A stretch of 64,000 nt of DNA from Bacillota bacterium. Its GTDB lineage: Bacteria > Bacillota > Bacilli > Paenibacillales > NBRC-103111. Position numbers and translations under genes: made by a program. Location: NCBI GenBank assembly GCA_023388055.1, contig JAEWGW010000011.1, forward strand, positions 248,001 through 312,000, read 5' to 3'. Of this stretch, positions 35,001 to 43,822 are shown piece by piece. How positions within the stretch are numbered: position 1 is the stretch's first letter; every line of letters begins with the position of its first letter. Under the pieces are notes generated by a model. That model saw only the letters and a program-made list of their open reading frames with translations, had not been told where the DNA came from and ran no database searches.

Positions 35001-37179
35001 TGTAATTCCATATTTACTTCAGTCTGCACTAATGGCACTGGAAAATTGGTTAATCGATTGTTTGGAACACTGGAAGGATACAGAAACAATAGAATGGATT
35101 TTTGAGTACATCTTAAAAAATAGCAATTCAGTTATGTCTACAGCTGTATTGGTTTCTATAGCTACAGGCTATCCTGTGAAACTTGCTAAGGTTGCACTGC
35201 CTCTCTTACGAATACCTAAATTATATGATATGGATTTAGTCCGTTCTACCCTTGAAAAAGGAGAAAAAGAGCAAAACTGGCATGCACTAAACAGTGATCC
35301 ATTTGCAAAAGCTTATTCAGAGGAACGGCGCACCGCGGCATTGAGAGTCTGGAGGAGAGAGCATCTCGAATCTTTAATTATACGTCTTCAATTCACAGAG
35401 CATAGGAATGAAGCTCACGCGATTATTGATGAACTTCGTTCAAAAGTTTCTAGTGGGGAGGTTTGGCAATTTAGGTTTCACAGAATTGATAGTCGTGAAT
35501 GGGAGTCAGAGGTGGACGGAGAAAACGGCAGAATTACATTCACTCCAAAAGCTTTAGAACCTCATCTCAAAGAGCTTCAACAAAAGTCTGTAACGGAACG
35601 TGAAATACATCATCGGTTCATGAAAATGTATGTATGGTCAGATAAGGTATTTAAAAATGAAGTTCTAGACTTTGAATATTATGCCCAATGGAGCGATGTG
35701 CTTGCAGAAGCAAAGAGCTTGCATGAAATCCTAAATAACGATAAATTAAGTGAATTTGCTCCAATGTACTCCGGTGCCATCGTTAAAGCAGTATCAATTT
35801 TCGCTAGAGATCATGCTACAGAAATGAATGAAGATGATCTAACTTGGTGTCTGAAACTTATTGTTCAGGCAGTATTGTTAAATGTAGAAAATGAGGATAG
35901 TGCTTCCATTGTAGATATGATGAACCAGAATGGTGCAGCTGCAGGAGCAACGGTGCTTCCTATGTTTTTTGATTTTGTGAGAGAAGAAGACGAAAAAAAT
36001 TCTGTGAAAGAAATCATAGCTTACTCCCTCACACACGCAAACTCAGGCGTAAGGGTAGCTACTGCAATCGGTATCAAAGAGCACCTATGGAGGCGAGATC
36101 CTGAGTTTGCAGAAATTTGTATCACAGGAGCAATTGAGTATACCAAATTTGAGTCGAAAGATTTTTCGATAACACGGAGCCATACAAGGAAAAGTGATGA
36201 TTATGAAGAAGAAAATGGTCAATCAGTTTTGCGGTTAACCAAATTGCGAGAGCAAATTGTTAGTGGAGAGGTTACGACAGATATTGAAAGTATATCTTTC
36301 CATACGCATAGCCCATGGAGTATTTTAAACCCTTGTTTGATGATTCCGAACCAATCTAATAAACCTGATCACATTTTACTTTTTTCTCGGATGTTAACTC
36401 TTCTGATCGAAGTTGAGGAATCAGAAAGGGATCGTGATTATTCTAAAAAAATGGGCGGGATTGAAATTCCTCATGAGTTACTGACAAACTTTACAGAGAG
36501 GTTTGCGGATTACCTGATAAGTACGTTCGATTCCAGCTTAAATGTGTTTAGTCAAGAGCTAATCAGAGGATGCGATGCTGCGCCAGAGTTATTGGGAGGG
36601 TTACTACTTCATATTGAATATTACACTGAAAAGATGGGTGAAAAGGAAATATATTGGAGATTATGGAGGCATTTATCCGAAAAAGTTCAAAGTACTGCCA
36701 TAGAGATTTTCAATAAAAAAAGTCAGGGACAAAACAATGACTACAGAACAAAATTGATCCGTGACATGCTACATACGGATGTTCAGTGGCAAAATGCAGA
36801 TTATAAAAGTCAAGACATTGCACTTGGAAAGGAAGCCATACTAGATTTCGTTAACAATGCGGGAGTAAATTCAGATGTTTTTGAAGCGATGACGTCTCTA
36901 ATGTATCACTTTCCCGAAATTTTCCTAAAACCTGGTTTATTAATTCTTTCGAAGCATCAAAAAGCTAGAGGTGGAACACAATTATTCACTGGATTAAACA
37001 CTACCTATCACTTGGTACGGTGTCTTCAGCGGTTTTTATTAGAAGAAACTACTGATGCTATATCAAACCAATATTATCAAGCATGTTGGATTTTACTTGA
37101 TGTTATGGTGGAAATGGCTTCATCTGAAGCGTATTATCTAAGAGAACATTTGATTAGATCGCGTAGAATTACAAAATAA
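32068..37179 (+). CDS. Giant STAND NTPase with N-terminal nuclease-like domain (Avs-like defence candidate)
   Basis: 1703 residues from ATG 32068, with GGGAGG 9 nt upstream. The N-terminus (PFSTGGGGGNFETRVQAAF, then D62/D63 in NTDDFIVF and Q82-x-K84 in AQLKHT) fits a Cap4/DUF4297-like PD-(D/E)XK nuclease. The P-loop is LTGERGCGKSS (about 317-327), the Walker B-like strand KKYMLLESLEK (380-390), the sensor IIASGRDY (415-422), and the winged-helix motif LVSLSHDILEDWGLERYI follows (about 590-605). The remaining 1100 residues are helical, repeat-like and lack motifs, as in sensor regions of STAND immune ATPases. Such proteins detect phage products and activate the effector domain. It stands alone on this strand in an AT-rich island. 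Whether it belongs to a named Avs type is not decided. Confidence 0.75.
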   Translation: MTEPTKPISNPFSTGGGGGNFETRVQAAFVVLMLTGRISPCLPPWPITKIKLQGRYTGFNTDDFIVFTEDPKSGTEAKLLAQLKHTISITEGNDTFGEVIQAAWNDFGDQSIFNTENDAFALITGPLSTADINNTRTLLEWARHCENEKEFFYKVNAIGFSNDVKKNKLEAFRFHLNNANGGKAISNEQLWKFLKSFYLLGYDLDTESGSSMSLVQSLIAQSSTEDASLLWSRILDTVQTGNQTAGTFSLENLPGEIRRAFNTTKYTQWDQDLRKLKVHGNYIIEMIRSDIGGLHIDRREYFDKILEAAEDETFVFLTGERGCGKSSLIREFAEHMKDRAPVFCLRTEDLDKPHLDHIFSGIGLVSSLNELEAGLALIPKKYMLLESLEKLLELQNTAGFSDLIRFIQKNQGWTIIASGRDYAYQQITFNFLSTTGVNYSSIIIDNLKNDEIQRLCDNFEFLQPLANNQLLKNPFYAELAYRVGQAGTRFSSGDSEQEFKLAVWRDVISKEQVRIAGMPLKRRRVFIDIAVNRAKQMAYGVPDADYDYEALLRLEEDNLIRRDQVKGLVSLSHDILEDWGLERYIDEAFQINSGSVKNFVAAIGQEPAMNRAYRLWLHKKMISEENVVQLILSIINDKAIESCWRDETITAILLGDNPNEFLNLLEYQIFENNGELLKRFCFILRVSCKTPNQELIKQFLGELSRGLSAIFLKPYGMGWETIIRFLCENRPLLTEKFLPHITAVLKEWSVMIKIDQELPNSSREAGLLALHLLSMIKDSYRDEGDRVKLLEVIFGVSPTVLNELNELLNNDVFINVDETRRFPYVEELCALALTGIQSIHLCKHIPDTVTKLALYEWVIDESKLENIEDRYSRKDIAECFGLHRFRSKAKLFPASGAKGPFIYLLRFHPRKGLDFIIKLLNITAEKYATSDADSSNQSSTLFKSYQSEVEHIEIIFPDNTKVKQYSSQRLWNGYRGHSVIPYLLQSALMALENWLIDCLEHWKDTETIEWIFEYILKNSNSVMSTAVLVSIATGYPVKLAKVALPLLRIPKLYDMDLVRSTLEKGEKEQNWHALNSDPFAKAYSEERRTAALRVWRREHLESLIIRLQFTEHRNEAHAIIDELRSKVSSGEVWQFRFHRIDSREWESEVDGENGRITFTPKALEPHLKELQQKSVTEREIHHRFMKMYVWSDKVFKNEVLDFEYYAQWSDVLAEAKSLHEILNNDKLSEFAPMYSGAIVKAVSIFARDHATEMNEDDLTWCLKLIVQAVLLNVENEDSASIVDMMNQNGAAAGATVLPMFFDFVREEDEKNSVKEIIAYSLTHANSGVRVATAIGIKEHLWRRDPEFAEICITGAIEYTKFESKDFSITRSHTRKSDDYEEENGQSVLRLTKLREQIVSGEVTTDIESISFHTHSPWSILNPCLMIPNQSNKPDHILLFSRMLTLLIEVEESERDRDYSKKMGGIEIPHELLTNFTERFADYLISTFDSSLNVFSQELIRGCDAAPELLGGLLLHIEYYTEKMGEKEIYWRLWRHLSEKVQSTAIEIFNKKSQGQNNDYRTKLIRDMLHTDVQWQNADYKSQDIALGKEAILDFVNNAGVNSDVFEAMTSLMYHFPEIFLKPGLLILSKHQKARGGTQLFTGLNTTYHLVRCLQRFLLEETTDAISNQYYQACWILLDVMVEMASSEAYYLREHLIRSRRITK

Positions 37180-37695
37180 CACCGCAGAAACATGTAAAGG
37201 TGAAGTAGTTTAATAGTTTGAGAGTTATGGGGCGGTTTACTGGGGTCTGTCAAGAGTTTTGTGTAAACTCATATATAGGGACTCCCCTGGGGAGGGGAGT
37301 GGGCCTGGATGCGTTTGCACCACTCTATGATTGCTGCTTCACCTCCCAGCATGCTGGCAGGTTGTCATTACATTTCTACCGCCACTCTCGGTGATTTTCC
37401 ACCCGCCAGAATAGCTGAGAAGCGACATTATACAGGTCGAGTAGGTCCAGGGAATTTCACCCCCAGCCTCAAACCGTTCTACAAAGCGAATTTTTCTGAA
37501 GGGAAGCAGGCGACTTCATCTGCGATTGCGTTAGGACGTGTATTTTCCGCTGTCGCTGGATTTATTATTGAGGTCGAAAACCGTGGAGAAAAAATGTCGA
37601 CTATTACTCAGCCCGATTTTGAAATACCTGAATATTCGTTTGAGTCAAGGACCAGTGAATAGGAATAATCGGAATTATGAATTAAAAATTGCAAA
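37180..37695. other. Gene-poor stretch with possible IS end
   Basis: 37242-37270 (GGGGTCTGTCAAG, then TTTTGTGTAAAC) resembles an IS256-type terminal inverted repeat. A small hairpin follows (37281-37300). An open frame at 37309-37662 (117 residues) has no domain, biased composition and no ribosome binding site, so I do not call it a gene. Probably decayed mobile DNA. Confidence 0.35.
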
Positions 37696-37722
37696 AGAGC
37701 CATCCTGAAAAAGGACGACTCT
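37696..37722 (-). terminator. Terminator of the papain-like secreted protein gene
   Basis: 11-bp stem with two mismatches (37696-37706 with 37712-37722), followed by TTTTGC on the minus strand. The same arm sequence occurs at 30180-30208. Confidence 0.65.
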
Positions 37723-37757
37723 TGTAGAAATTGTAGATGTTTTCTTGATGATTTATC

Positions 37758-38369
37758 TTAAGGCGTTATAAAACTTCCAGCATAAGTTAGTTCACTACTG
37801 TTAATGATTTGAATTGGAGTAACATAAGCTTCCTTGTTCTCGTTATAGTAACCAATAATATGATCAGTTTTATTGTTACCAAAATAAAATGCTTGCCAGA
37901 TGAATTTTGAACAGTAGTTCGGATCTAAGCTGCCTAATTTAAAATTATCCCATGATTTCCATGGAATATAATATGTTGAAATACTCGCATAATTATTTTT
38001 TGCCCATTCTGCTGCTTTTACACCATAATTATGAATTGGTCTGTATATTCTGATAGTTTCACCCGGATCATGTCTACCTGAGTAAGTATAAATACCATCT
38101 GATTTCCCAGCATTACCATCTACCGGATTGACATGATATACGTTTAAATCTGATCCTACAATACCGACATGCCCTACAATCAGAGTTGATGCGGCTAATG
38201 ATTTGGATGAGTAAAGTATATCACCAGTTTGCATACTAACATTACTTCCAGGGTAGTAAACAGGAAGCTCAGCCATTGGTTTAAATTCTGCATTTGCGCT
38301 TAAAGAAGTTGAAAACATTAGGAAAAATACTAAAAATGATGATAGTAAAAGCTTATTCCATTTCACCAC
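37758..38369 (-). CDS. Secreted permuted papain-like (NlpC/YiiX-type) hydrolase
   Basis: 203 residues from GTG 38369 (GGAGGG 5 nt upstream; a second GTG follows). A signal peptide is clear: KWNKLLLSSFLVFFLMFSTS, cleavage near ANA-E. The mature part shows the order seen in permuted papain-fold enzymes: GDILYSS, then the His strand HVGIVGSDLNVYHVNP, and later the Cys helix YCSKFIWQAFYFG. These act on amide bonds of peptidoglycan or lipids outside the cell. The catalytic Cys would lie in YCSKF. Codon use is AT-rich like the island. Target unknown. Confidence 0.72.
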   Translation of the reverse strand: MVKWNKLLLSSFLVFFLMFSTSLSANAEFKPMAELPVYYPGSNVSMQTGDILYSSKSLAASTLIVGHVGIVGSDLNVYHVNPVDGNAGKSDGIYTYSGRHDPGETIRIYRPIHNYGVKAAEWAKNNYASISTYYIPWKSWDNFKLGSLDPNYCSKFIWQAFYFGNNKTDHIIGYYNENKEAYVTPIQIINSSELTYAGSFITP

Positions 38370-38477
38370 TAAATCCCTCCAATAGTTTTATTTTCTAATT
38401 AACTTTATCATTTATTCCATAAGTTTACAATAGATATATAGTGTGATATTCTTATTTAAAAGTGAAGGGAGCTGCTT

Positions 38478-38846
38478 ATGAGTTTATATTCAAACAAGAA
38501 GCTTCAATTAACTATTTCATTCCTATATCCATTGCTCATTTTCGTACTATTGAGCTTCCGTAAAGAGATAGACACATGGATTTTACCAATGGCTATATCC
38601 CTTCTATTTTGCTTTTTATGGAAAAATATTCGATACTTAATGATTTCAACATTGATCATGTGGGTTATTTCGGTTCCATTATGGTACTTTCTGATTGAAG
38701 TGAATAGAGAGAGTCAATCCGCAGTTATTTTTAGTTCATCATCACCACTAATTTTCATACTATTTGTATTTATTGTCTTAGTTCCTGAAATCATAATTAT
38801 TTCAATTAGAAACTTTTTAATAAGAAGATTCATTTCAAAAGGTTGA
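38478..38846 (+). CDS. Small integral membrane protein
   Basis: 122 residues from ATG 38478 with GAAGGGAG upstream. Three to four hydrophobic helices (SFLYPLLIFVLLSF, WILPMAISLLFCFLW, LMISTLIMWVISVPLWYFLI, PLIFILFVFIVLVPEIIIIS). No family recognised. It is divergent from the secreted papain-like gene and sits immediately before a decayed transposase. Confidence 0.65.
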   Translation: MSLYSNKKLQLTISFLYPLLIFVLLSFRKEIDTWILPMAISLLFCFLWKNIRYLMISTLIMWVISVPLWYFLIEVNRESQSAVIFSSSSPLIFILFVFIVLVPEIIIISIRNFLIRRFISKG

Positions 38847-38863
38847 TTGTTTTCGCGAAAATT

Positions 38864-39335
38864 GACCGATATAATGACCTGAATGGGCTATACATCAAGC
38901 TGAAGCACTTGACCGTAAGTGGAGAGGCTATCTACTTTACTATGGACGTGGATGAGGTAGATCCTTGGCTTCTACGTGGAGGCCAAGAAAGCTTCAATGG
39001 ATGGAGAGAAATCCTGAAAGTTCGTTTGATGGGCTTCCCGGGTTTGAATATGCCATCCGTGAATCCTATGCCAAGGGCGACGTACAGCATTGTATAATGC
39101 ATAAAGTCCGTGTTACCTTCCTGAAGATTCGGGTGCAGGATCGTCCGGCCTTTCTCCAGGTTTAAGACCATTTACAGTGTAGTAGAGCGGGACCTACTTT
39201 AACTGCAATAGTACCGGAAGGAACTGAACTCGTGGGAAGAATAATTGCCCTCGCTGCTCACCTTTTACACCTATCCCATGGCGATTAAAAAGGACATTTG
39301 CACCTCCAATTCGATTGAATGGATCTGTATTTCCG
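38864..39335 (+). pseudogene. Decayed IS256-family (Mutator-type) transposase
   Basis: Fragments match the transposase core in order but in shifting frames. First are GLYIKLKHLTVSGEAIYFTM and GGQESFNGWREIL; then, after a frameshift, FDGLPGFEYAIRESYAKGDV and QHCIMHKVRVTFLKIR; then, after another break, KELNSWEE-stop-LPSLLTFY and YPMAIKKDICTSNSIEW. Both ends of the gene are missing and at least one in-frame stop and two frameshifts are present. It cannot make an active enzyme. It ends directly at a CRISPR leader remnant. Confidence 0.85.
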
Positions 39336-39380
39336 ATGAATCTTCCATGAATTTGCTGTCGCACTCTGTATGGAGTGCGT
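39335..39380 (+). CRISPR. Orphan CRISPR leader end plus degenerate repeat
   Basis: 39335-39357 (GATGAATCTTCC...TTTGCT) matches the last bases of the leader of array 1 (42305-42327). 39358-39380 matches the first 23 nt of the repeat with one change (CTCTGTATGG). No spacer or second repeat follows. Remnant of a third array. Confidence 0.8.
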
Positions 39381-39590
39381 TTCATCAGGTGATTGTACCG
39401 CTCCCTACTTGGACGGACTGGTCAGCTTAAGTGATTTCTTAAGCGGCTGGTCTTTTTGCTGCGCAGCGGCAAGCTTTTTCATCGAGGAATGTTTTGGAAA
39501 TAATAATGTTTTCTATTTTCAAAAAAGTACGGACATGACATAATGGTTGTATATTCTATTGCTATTGAACGGAAAAGAAAGAGGGATTGT

Positions 39591-42170
39591 ATGGAGACTT
39601 TGCCGTATGAATCGATGATTGATCATTCACCTATGGCCTTTGCTTACCACCGGATCATTCTCGATGAGGCAGGGAAGCCATGCGATTATGTGTTTTTGCG
39701 GATTAACCCGGCGTTTGAGGAAATGACTGGATTAACGTCAGCGATCATTGGCAAACGGGTGACGGAGGTTCTTCCGAATATCCGCGAAGAAGCGTTCGAT
39801 TATATCGCGGCTTATGGTGCGATTTCGCTGGACGGAGGGACTGCCGAATTTGAAGAATATATGGAGTCCTTGGGACGGTGGTACCGCATCCAGGTCTATT
39901 CGCCGGAGAAGCACTGCTTTGTGGTAAACTTTCTGGATGTGACCAAGGAACGGAAGCAGGTGGAGGAGCATGTCCGGCTGCTGCGGCTTCTGAAGGAGAA
40001 TGAGCTGCAATTCCACCGGATCATCGATAATCTCCCCTTTTCGCTTAGCATCGTCGCGTTGGATGGAACCATCCGCTACTCGAATCCACTGGGCTTTAAA
40101 CTGTTCGAATTAGAGGAGACTGATCTTTCTAACCAAACGACTCTGCCCATATGGATTCACCCGGAGGATCGTCTTCGCTTCATTGAAGCCGTCCAACAAA
40201 ACGGCCTGATCAAGGACTGGGAAATGCATCTTCGCACCATGCGGGGCAAGGAGCTGTGGGCCATGGGCAGCGCCATGATAATAGACTACCAGGGAGAACC
40301 CTGCACCCTCTCTACCCACCACGATATTACGGAGCGAAAAGGAATAGAGGAGATACTGCGGGAAAGCGAGGAGAAGTTCCGGCTGATCTTCGAGCATGCT
40401 GCGGAAAGCATCCTTGTGGTACAGGGTAACCGGATTCAAATTTGTAACTCCATGACGCAAACCCTGACAGGCTTTCATGAAGACGAATTGCTGCGTATTC
40501 TGTTCGATGAGCTGGCTTGCCCGGAGGACCGGAGCCTCGTGGCCCATAATTACCAGAAACGTCTGGCCGGCAAAATGAATGAGGACAAGCAGCAATACCG
40601 GATCGTGAAGAAAACTGGGGAAATGGCCTTAGTGGAAATGAATGGGGTCCGTATTTTGTGGAACGGGCTGCCGGCGGTTCAGTATTTTGTAATCGATATC
40701 ACCGAACAGAAAAAGGCGGAGCTGGCTTTGAAGGCGAGCGAGGAAAAGTACCGATTGATCACCGATTTTGCCTCGGATGTGATTTGGGTCTTTAATTATT
40801 CCCGATGGGCCTTCACCTACATTAGTCCTTCCGTTTATCCCTTGTTCGGTTACCGGCCGGAAGAAGCGATGCAAACCAATCCGGATTTTCTGGTCGCCAG
40901 GGAGTCTATGGAGCAAATCAAACATCGGTTTCCCCAGCGGCTCCAGGCTCTTCAGAGCGGGATAAGCACGGATGAGCCATACATGGCCGAGATCCAAAAT
41001 CTCCACCGGAACGGTCACCCGATTTGGGTGGAAACATCCTCCAAGTACCGGTACAATGCGGAAGGTGAGATTGAGATCGTCGGCGTTACCCGCAATATTG
41101 AAGAACGCAAACGTGCAGAGCGGGAAATCTTGTACTTGAGTTATCATGACCAACTGACGGGACTCTACAACCGCAGATTCTATGAAATGGAGCTTCGGCG
41201 GCTGGATACGGAACAGCATCTGCCCGTATCCTTCATTCTGGCGGATGTTAATGGTCTGAAGCTGACGAATGACGCTTTTGGCCATATGACCGGTGACCGC
41301 ATGTTGATTCGCATTGCCTCATTATTGCAGGGGGCTTGCCGGACAGACGATGTTATAGCACGGATTGGCGGGGATGAATTCGTGATCCTGCTTCCCCACA
41401 CAGACCGGGAGCAGGCAGAGCGGATCATCCGCCATCTGGAGCAGACCCTTGCGGAGGAGCAAAATGAATTTATGATTTTTTCCGTTTCCTTCGGGTCCGC
41501 CACCAAGGACGCAGTCGAGCAGAAGATGACAGACGTGTTTCTCGAAGCAGAAAATGCCATGTACACCCGTAAGCTTCGGGACAGCAGCCAGGTGCACAAC
41601 CAGACGGTCAGGCGGATTCTCCACACCTTATACGCCAAAAGTCCGGCAGAGGAAGCACATAACCGGCAGGTCAGCGAGATCAGCCATACCCTGGCAGTGG
41701 CAATGGGACTGAGCGAGGAGCTGGTGCAAGAAACGGCCGCCGCCGCGTTGGTTCATGATATTGGAAAAATCAGTCTGAGCGAGAAGGTGCTGTTGAAGGC
41801 AGAGCCCCTCACCGAGGAAGAATGGATGGAATTCAAAAGGCATCCTGAACGGGGCTACCGGATTCTCAAGTCTGCCAGCGAATACGCCGCATTAGCACCG
41901 ATTATCCTAAGCCACCATGAACGTATGGACGGCAAAGGGTTTCCCAAGGGGCTGTCCGGTGAAGGCATTCCCTTGCCGTCCAGGATCCTGGCTGTTGCCG
42001 ACGCTTACGCTTCCATGACCTCCCCGCGGGGCAACCAAACGCTCTTTTCGCCGGAGGAAGCGTTGGAGGAGTTGTGCCGTAACGCCGGCACCCAGTTTGA
42101 CCGGGATGTAGTGCGGGTTTTTGCCGAAACAGTATGCAAGAGCATGGGTGCGAATGGGAAGCTCACATAA
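39591..42170 (+). CDS. PAS-PAS-PAS-PAS-GGDEF-HD-GYP signalling protein
   Basis: 859 residues from ATG 39591 (AAGAGGG site); the frame is open to 39543. Four PAS sensors (about 1-120, 138-250, 262-375, 383-510) precede a diguanylate cyclase domain with intact GGDEF (593-597) and an inhibitory RxxD site (584-587). An HD-GYP phosphodiesterase follows with HD (722-723), HHE (775-777) and DGKGFP in place of DG.GYP (780-785). It can therefore be expected to make and/or break cyclic di-GMP in response to small ligands or redox state. No transmembrane segment is seen, so it is cytoplasmic. The stop codon lies inside the conserved leader of CRISPR array 1. Confidence 0.92.
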   Translation: METLPYESMIDHSPMAFAYHRIILDEAGKPCDYVFLRINPAFEEMTGLTSAIIGKRVTEVLPNIREEAFDYIAAYGAISLDGGTAEFEEYMESLGRWYRIQVYSPEKHCFVVNFLDVTKERKQVEEHVRLLRLLKENELQFHRIIDNLPFSLSIVALDGTIRYSNPLGFKLFELEETDLSNQTTLPIWIHPEDRLRFIEAVQQNGLIKDWEMHLRTMRGKELWAMGSAMIIDYQGEPCTLSTHHDITERKGIEEILRESEEKFRLIFEHAAESILVVQGNRIQICNSMTQTLTGFHEDELLRILFDELACPEDRSLVAHNYQKRLAGKMNEDKQQYRIVKKTGEMALVEMNGVRILWNGLPAVQYFVIDITEQKKAELALKASEEKYRLITDFASDVIWVFNYSRWAFTYISPSVYPLFGYRPEEAMQTNPDFLVARESMEQIKHRFPQRLQALQSGISTDEPYMAEIQNLHRNGHPIWVETSSKYRYNAEGEIEIVGVTRNIEERKRAEREILYLSYHDQLTGLYNRRFYEMELRRLDTEQHLPVSFILADVNGLKLTNDAFGHMTGDRMLIRIASLLQGACRTDDVIARIGGDEFVILLPHTDREQAERIIRHLEQTLAEEQNEFMIFSVSFGSATKDAVEQKMTDVFLEAENAMYTRKLRDSSQVHNQTVRRILHTLYAKSPAEEAHNRQVSEISHTLAVAMGLSEELVQETAAAALVHDIGKISLSEKVLLKAEPLTEEEWMEFKRHPERGYRILKSASEYAALAPIILSHHERMDGKGFPKGLSGEGIPLPSRILAVADAYASMTSPRGNQTLFSPEEALEELCRNAGTQFDRDVVRVFAETVCKSMGANGKLT

Positions 42171-42327
42171 AAATCCAGGCTCCTTCGCACCTCAAACTTT
42201 GTCGAAACCCGAAGGAAAAGATTCCTTTCCGTACAAGTCAACAGCTGTGATATACTTTCTTTATATTGGAAATGAGTGGGAAGGCCGGATTCATCGGTTT
42301 GTCAGATGAATCTTCCCTGTTATTGCT
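42147..42327 (+). promoter_or_regulatory. Leader of CRISPR array 1
   Basis: 181 bp that align without gaps to the leader of array 2. Contains the inverted repeat GGTGCGAA (42147)/TTCGCACC (42184), a TATACTTTCT -10-like block at 42251 and an 8-bp hairpin (42288-42295 with 42305-42312) just before repeat 1. Confidence 0.8.
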
Positions 42328-43033
42328 GTCGCACTCCGTATGGAGTGCGTGGATTGAAATATCTCGTCTCAACTTATTATAAGTGGACGGTGAGGTCGCA
42401 CTCCGTATGGAGTGCGTGGATTGAAATGGAAGAAGTCCAGGCGATGTTTAACGTAAAGTACGTCGCACTCCGTATGGAGTGCGTGGATTGAAATTTTAAT
42501 CAATTCAATCGCCATGTTTATCGCCTCCGGTCGCACTCCGTATGGAGTGCGTGGATTGAAATGTTTTCAGAATCTGGCGTTCCCGCTCCAGGTCTCGTCG
42601 CACTCCGTATGGAGTGCGTGGATTGAAATCCACAAAAGATCATTACCGTTCATGCCATAGCGGTCGCACTCCGTATGGAGTGCGTGGATTGAAATATCTG
42701 CAATCCCCCTCTTGATTATGCGGACCTCTTGGTCGCACTCCGTATGGAGTGCGTGGATTGAAATTCGGCCTATGCGGATGCGGATAATTACATCGCAAGT
42801 CGCACTCCGTATGGAGTGCGTGGATTGAAATAGCACGAACCGCGCCGTGGAGCCTGGGGAGTAAGTGGTCGCACTCCGTATGGAGTGCGTGGATTGAAAT
42901 ATCTGTCCGAAGGCCAGCAACACGCGGTCAATTGTCGCACTCCGTATGGAATGCGTGGATTGAAATCATTCAGGCCTTCCGAGCATTTCATCGATTTTTG
43001 GTCGCACTCCATATGGAGTGCGTGAATTGAAAT
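42328..43033 (+). CRISPR. CRISPR array 1: 11 repeats, 10 spacers
   Basis: 33-nt repeats starting GTCGCACTCC and ending GTGGATTGAAAT, with a CACTCC/GGAGTG stem; spacers are 33-36 nt. Repeat starts: 42328, 42395, 42462, 42530, 42597, 42663, 42732, 42799, 42868, 42934, 43001. The last two repeats carry changes (GGAATGC; CATATGG and GAATTG), which places the leader on the left. The repeat type looks like I-C. Open frames reading through the array are not genes. Confidence 0.97.
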
Positions 43034-43108
43034 ATTATTTCCTGACCATTTGCTCCTATATTGAAAGCACCCTTCAGACCTTCACGCAAAAATTCTCCAC
43101 CATCATCC

Positions 43109-43807
43109 TTATTCACCTGCTCCTACGATATTCAAGGCTTTGATTTTTCCGTTATGAAGCGTGAAGTGGAAATCCAGTGGAATTGGGCTGCCATTGAAAT
43201 TTCCTGAAATAGTGGCGGTGACCACCGTTTCGTCATTTTTCTCCCCACAATTGGTGATTTCCGTCCTGCCCGCAGCGTCCCTGTTTGCCTTCAGAATAAA
43301 CTTGCTGATAGCTTCGGGACCAAAATGTTCTTTTCCCTCGTCAACTAATATGGCATCCTCGGCAAAGCAGTTAGCGAGAAGGTCATCATCAAAGATATCT
43401 GAGGCATGATAGTAGGCTGCAATAGGCTGCGGCAACGGTAATGCCATGCTGTTAGAGGAAAGAACAATGCGCAAGCATGTAATTTTATCTTCTTTCACAG
43501 TAAAATGAAAATCAAAATAGAGAGGGTCCGGTAGTCCGGTTTTGTCATAATTTCCGTCTGATTTTGCGGTAACAACGATCTCCTTGGCATTCTGAACGAC
43601 ATTTGTGATTTCCAGTCTTAAACGTACTTCGAAATAGTCATGGTCGCTCCACTCTTTGATTGCGGTTTTCCCATGATATTCTTTGCTGGCGTCAAAAACA
43701 ATGGCATCCTCGGCAAAGATCGAAAGGAAGGTTGCGGGATCATCTGTATTTGTCGCATGAAAATGTTCCACAACCGGTTGGGGTAATTGAAATTTGTTGT
43801 TTATCAT
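43109..43807 (-). CDS. Tandem SnoaL-like (NTF2 fold) protein
   Basis: About 232 residues; ATG 43807 gives the best distance to AAAGGAGA (43813 and 43816 also possible). It is two copies of the same 115-residue NTF2-like unit: LPQPVVEHFHATNTDDPATF with FAEDAIVFD and, in the second half, LPQPIAAYYHASDIFDDDLL with FAEDAILVD. SnoaL-like domains bind small hydrophobic or polyketide-type substrates, or act as isomerases; no catalytic claim is possible. It lies 6 nt behind the SDR gene on the same strand, so the pair is probably an operon. Confidence 0.78.
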   Translation of the reverse strand: MINNKFQLPQPVVEHFHATNTDDPATFLSIFAEDAIVFDASKEYHGKTAIKEWSDHDYFEVRLRLEITNVVQNAKEIVVTAKSDGNYDKTGLPDPLYFDFHFTVKEDKITCLRIVLSSNSMALPLPQPIAAYYHASDIFDDDLLANCFAEDAILVDEGKEHFGPEAISKFILKANRDAAGRTEITNCGEKNDETVVTATISGNFNGSPIPLDFHFTLHNGKIKALNIVGAGE

Positions 43808-43822
43808 AGTCATCATTCTCCT

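Noticed and set aside
37309..37662. 117-residue open frame
   Set aside because: No domain, no ribosome binding site, odd composition; probably decayed mobile DNA.
42276..43012. Open frames running through the CRISPR arrays (also 47246-48192)
   Set aside because: They translate the repeat itself and are artefacts of its period.
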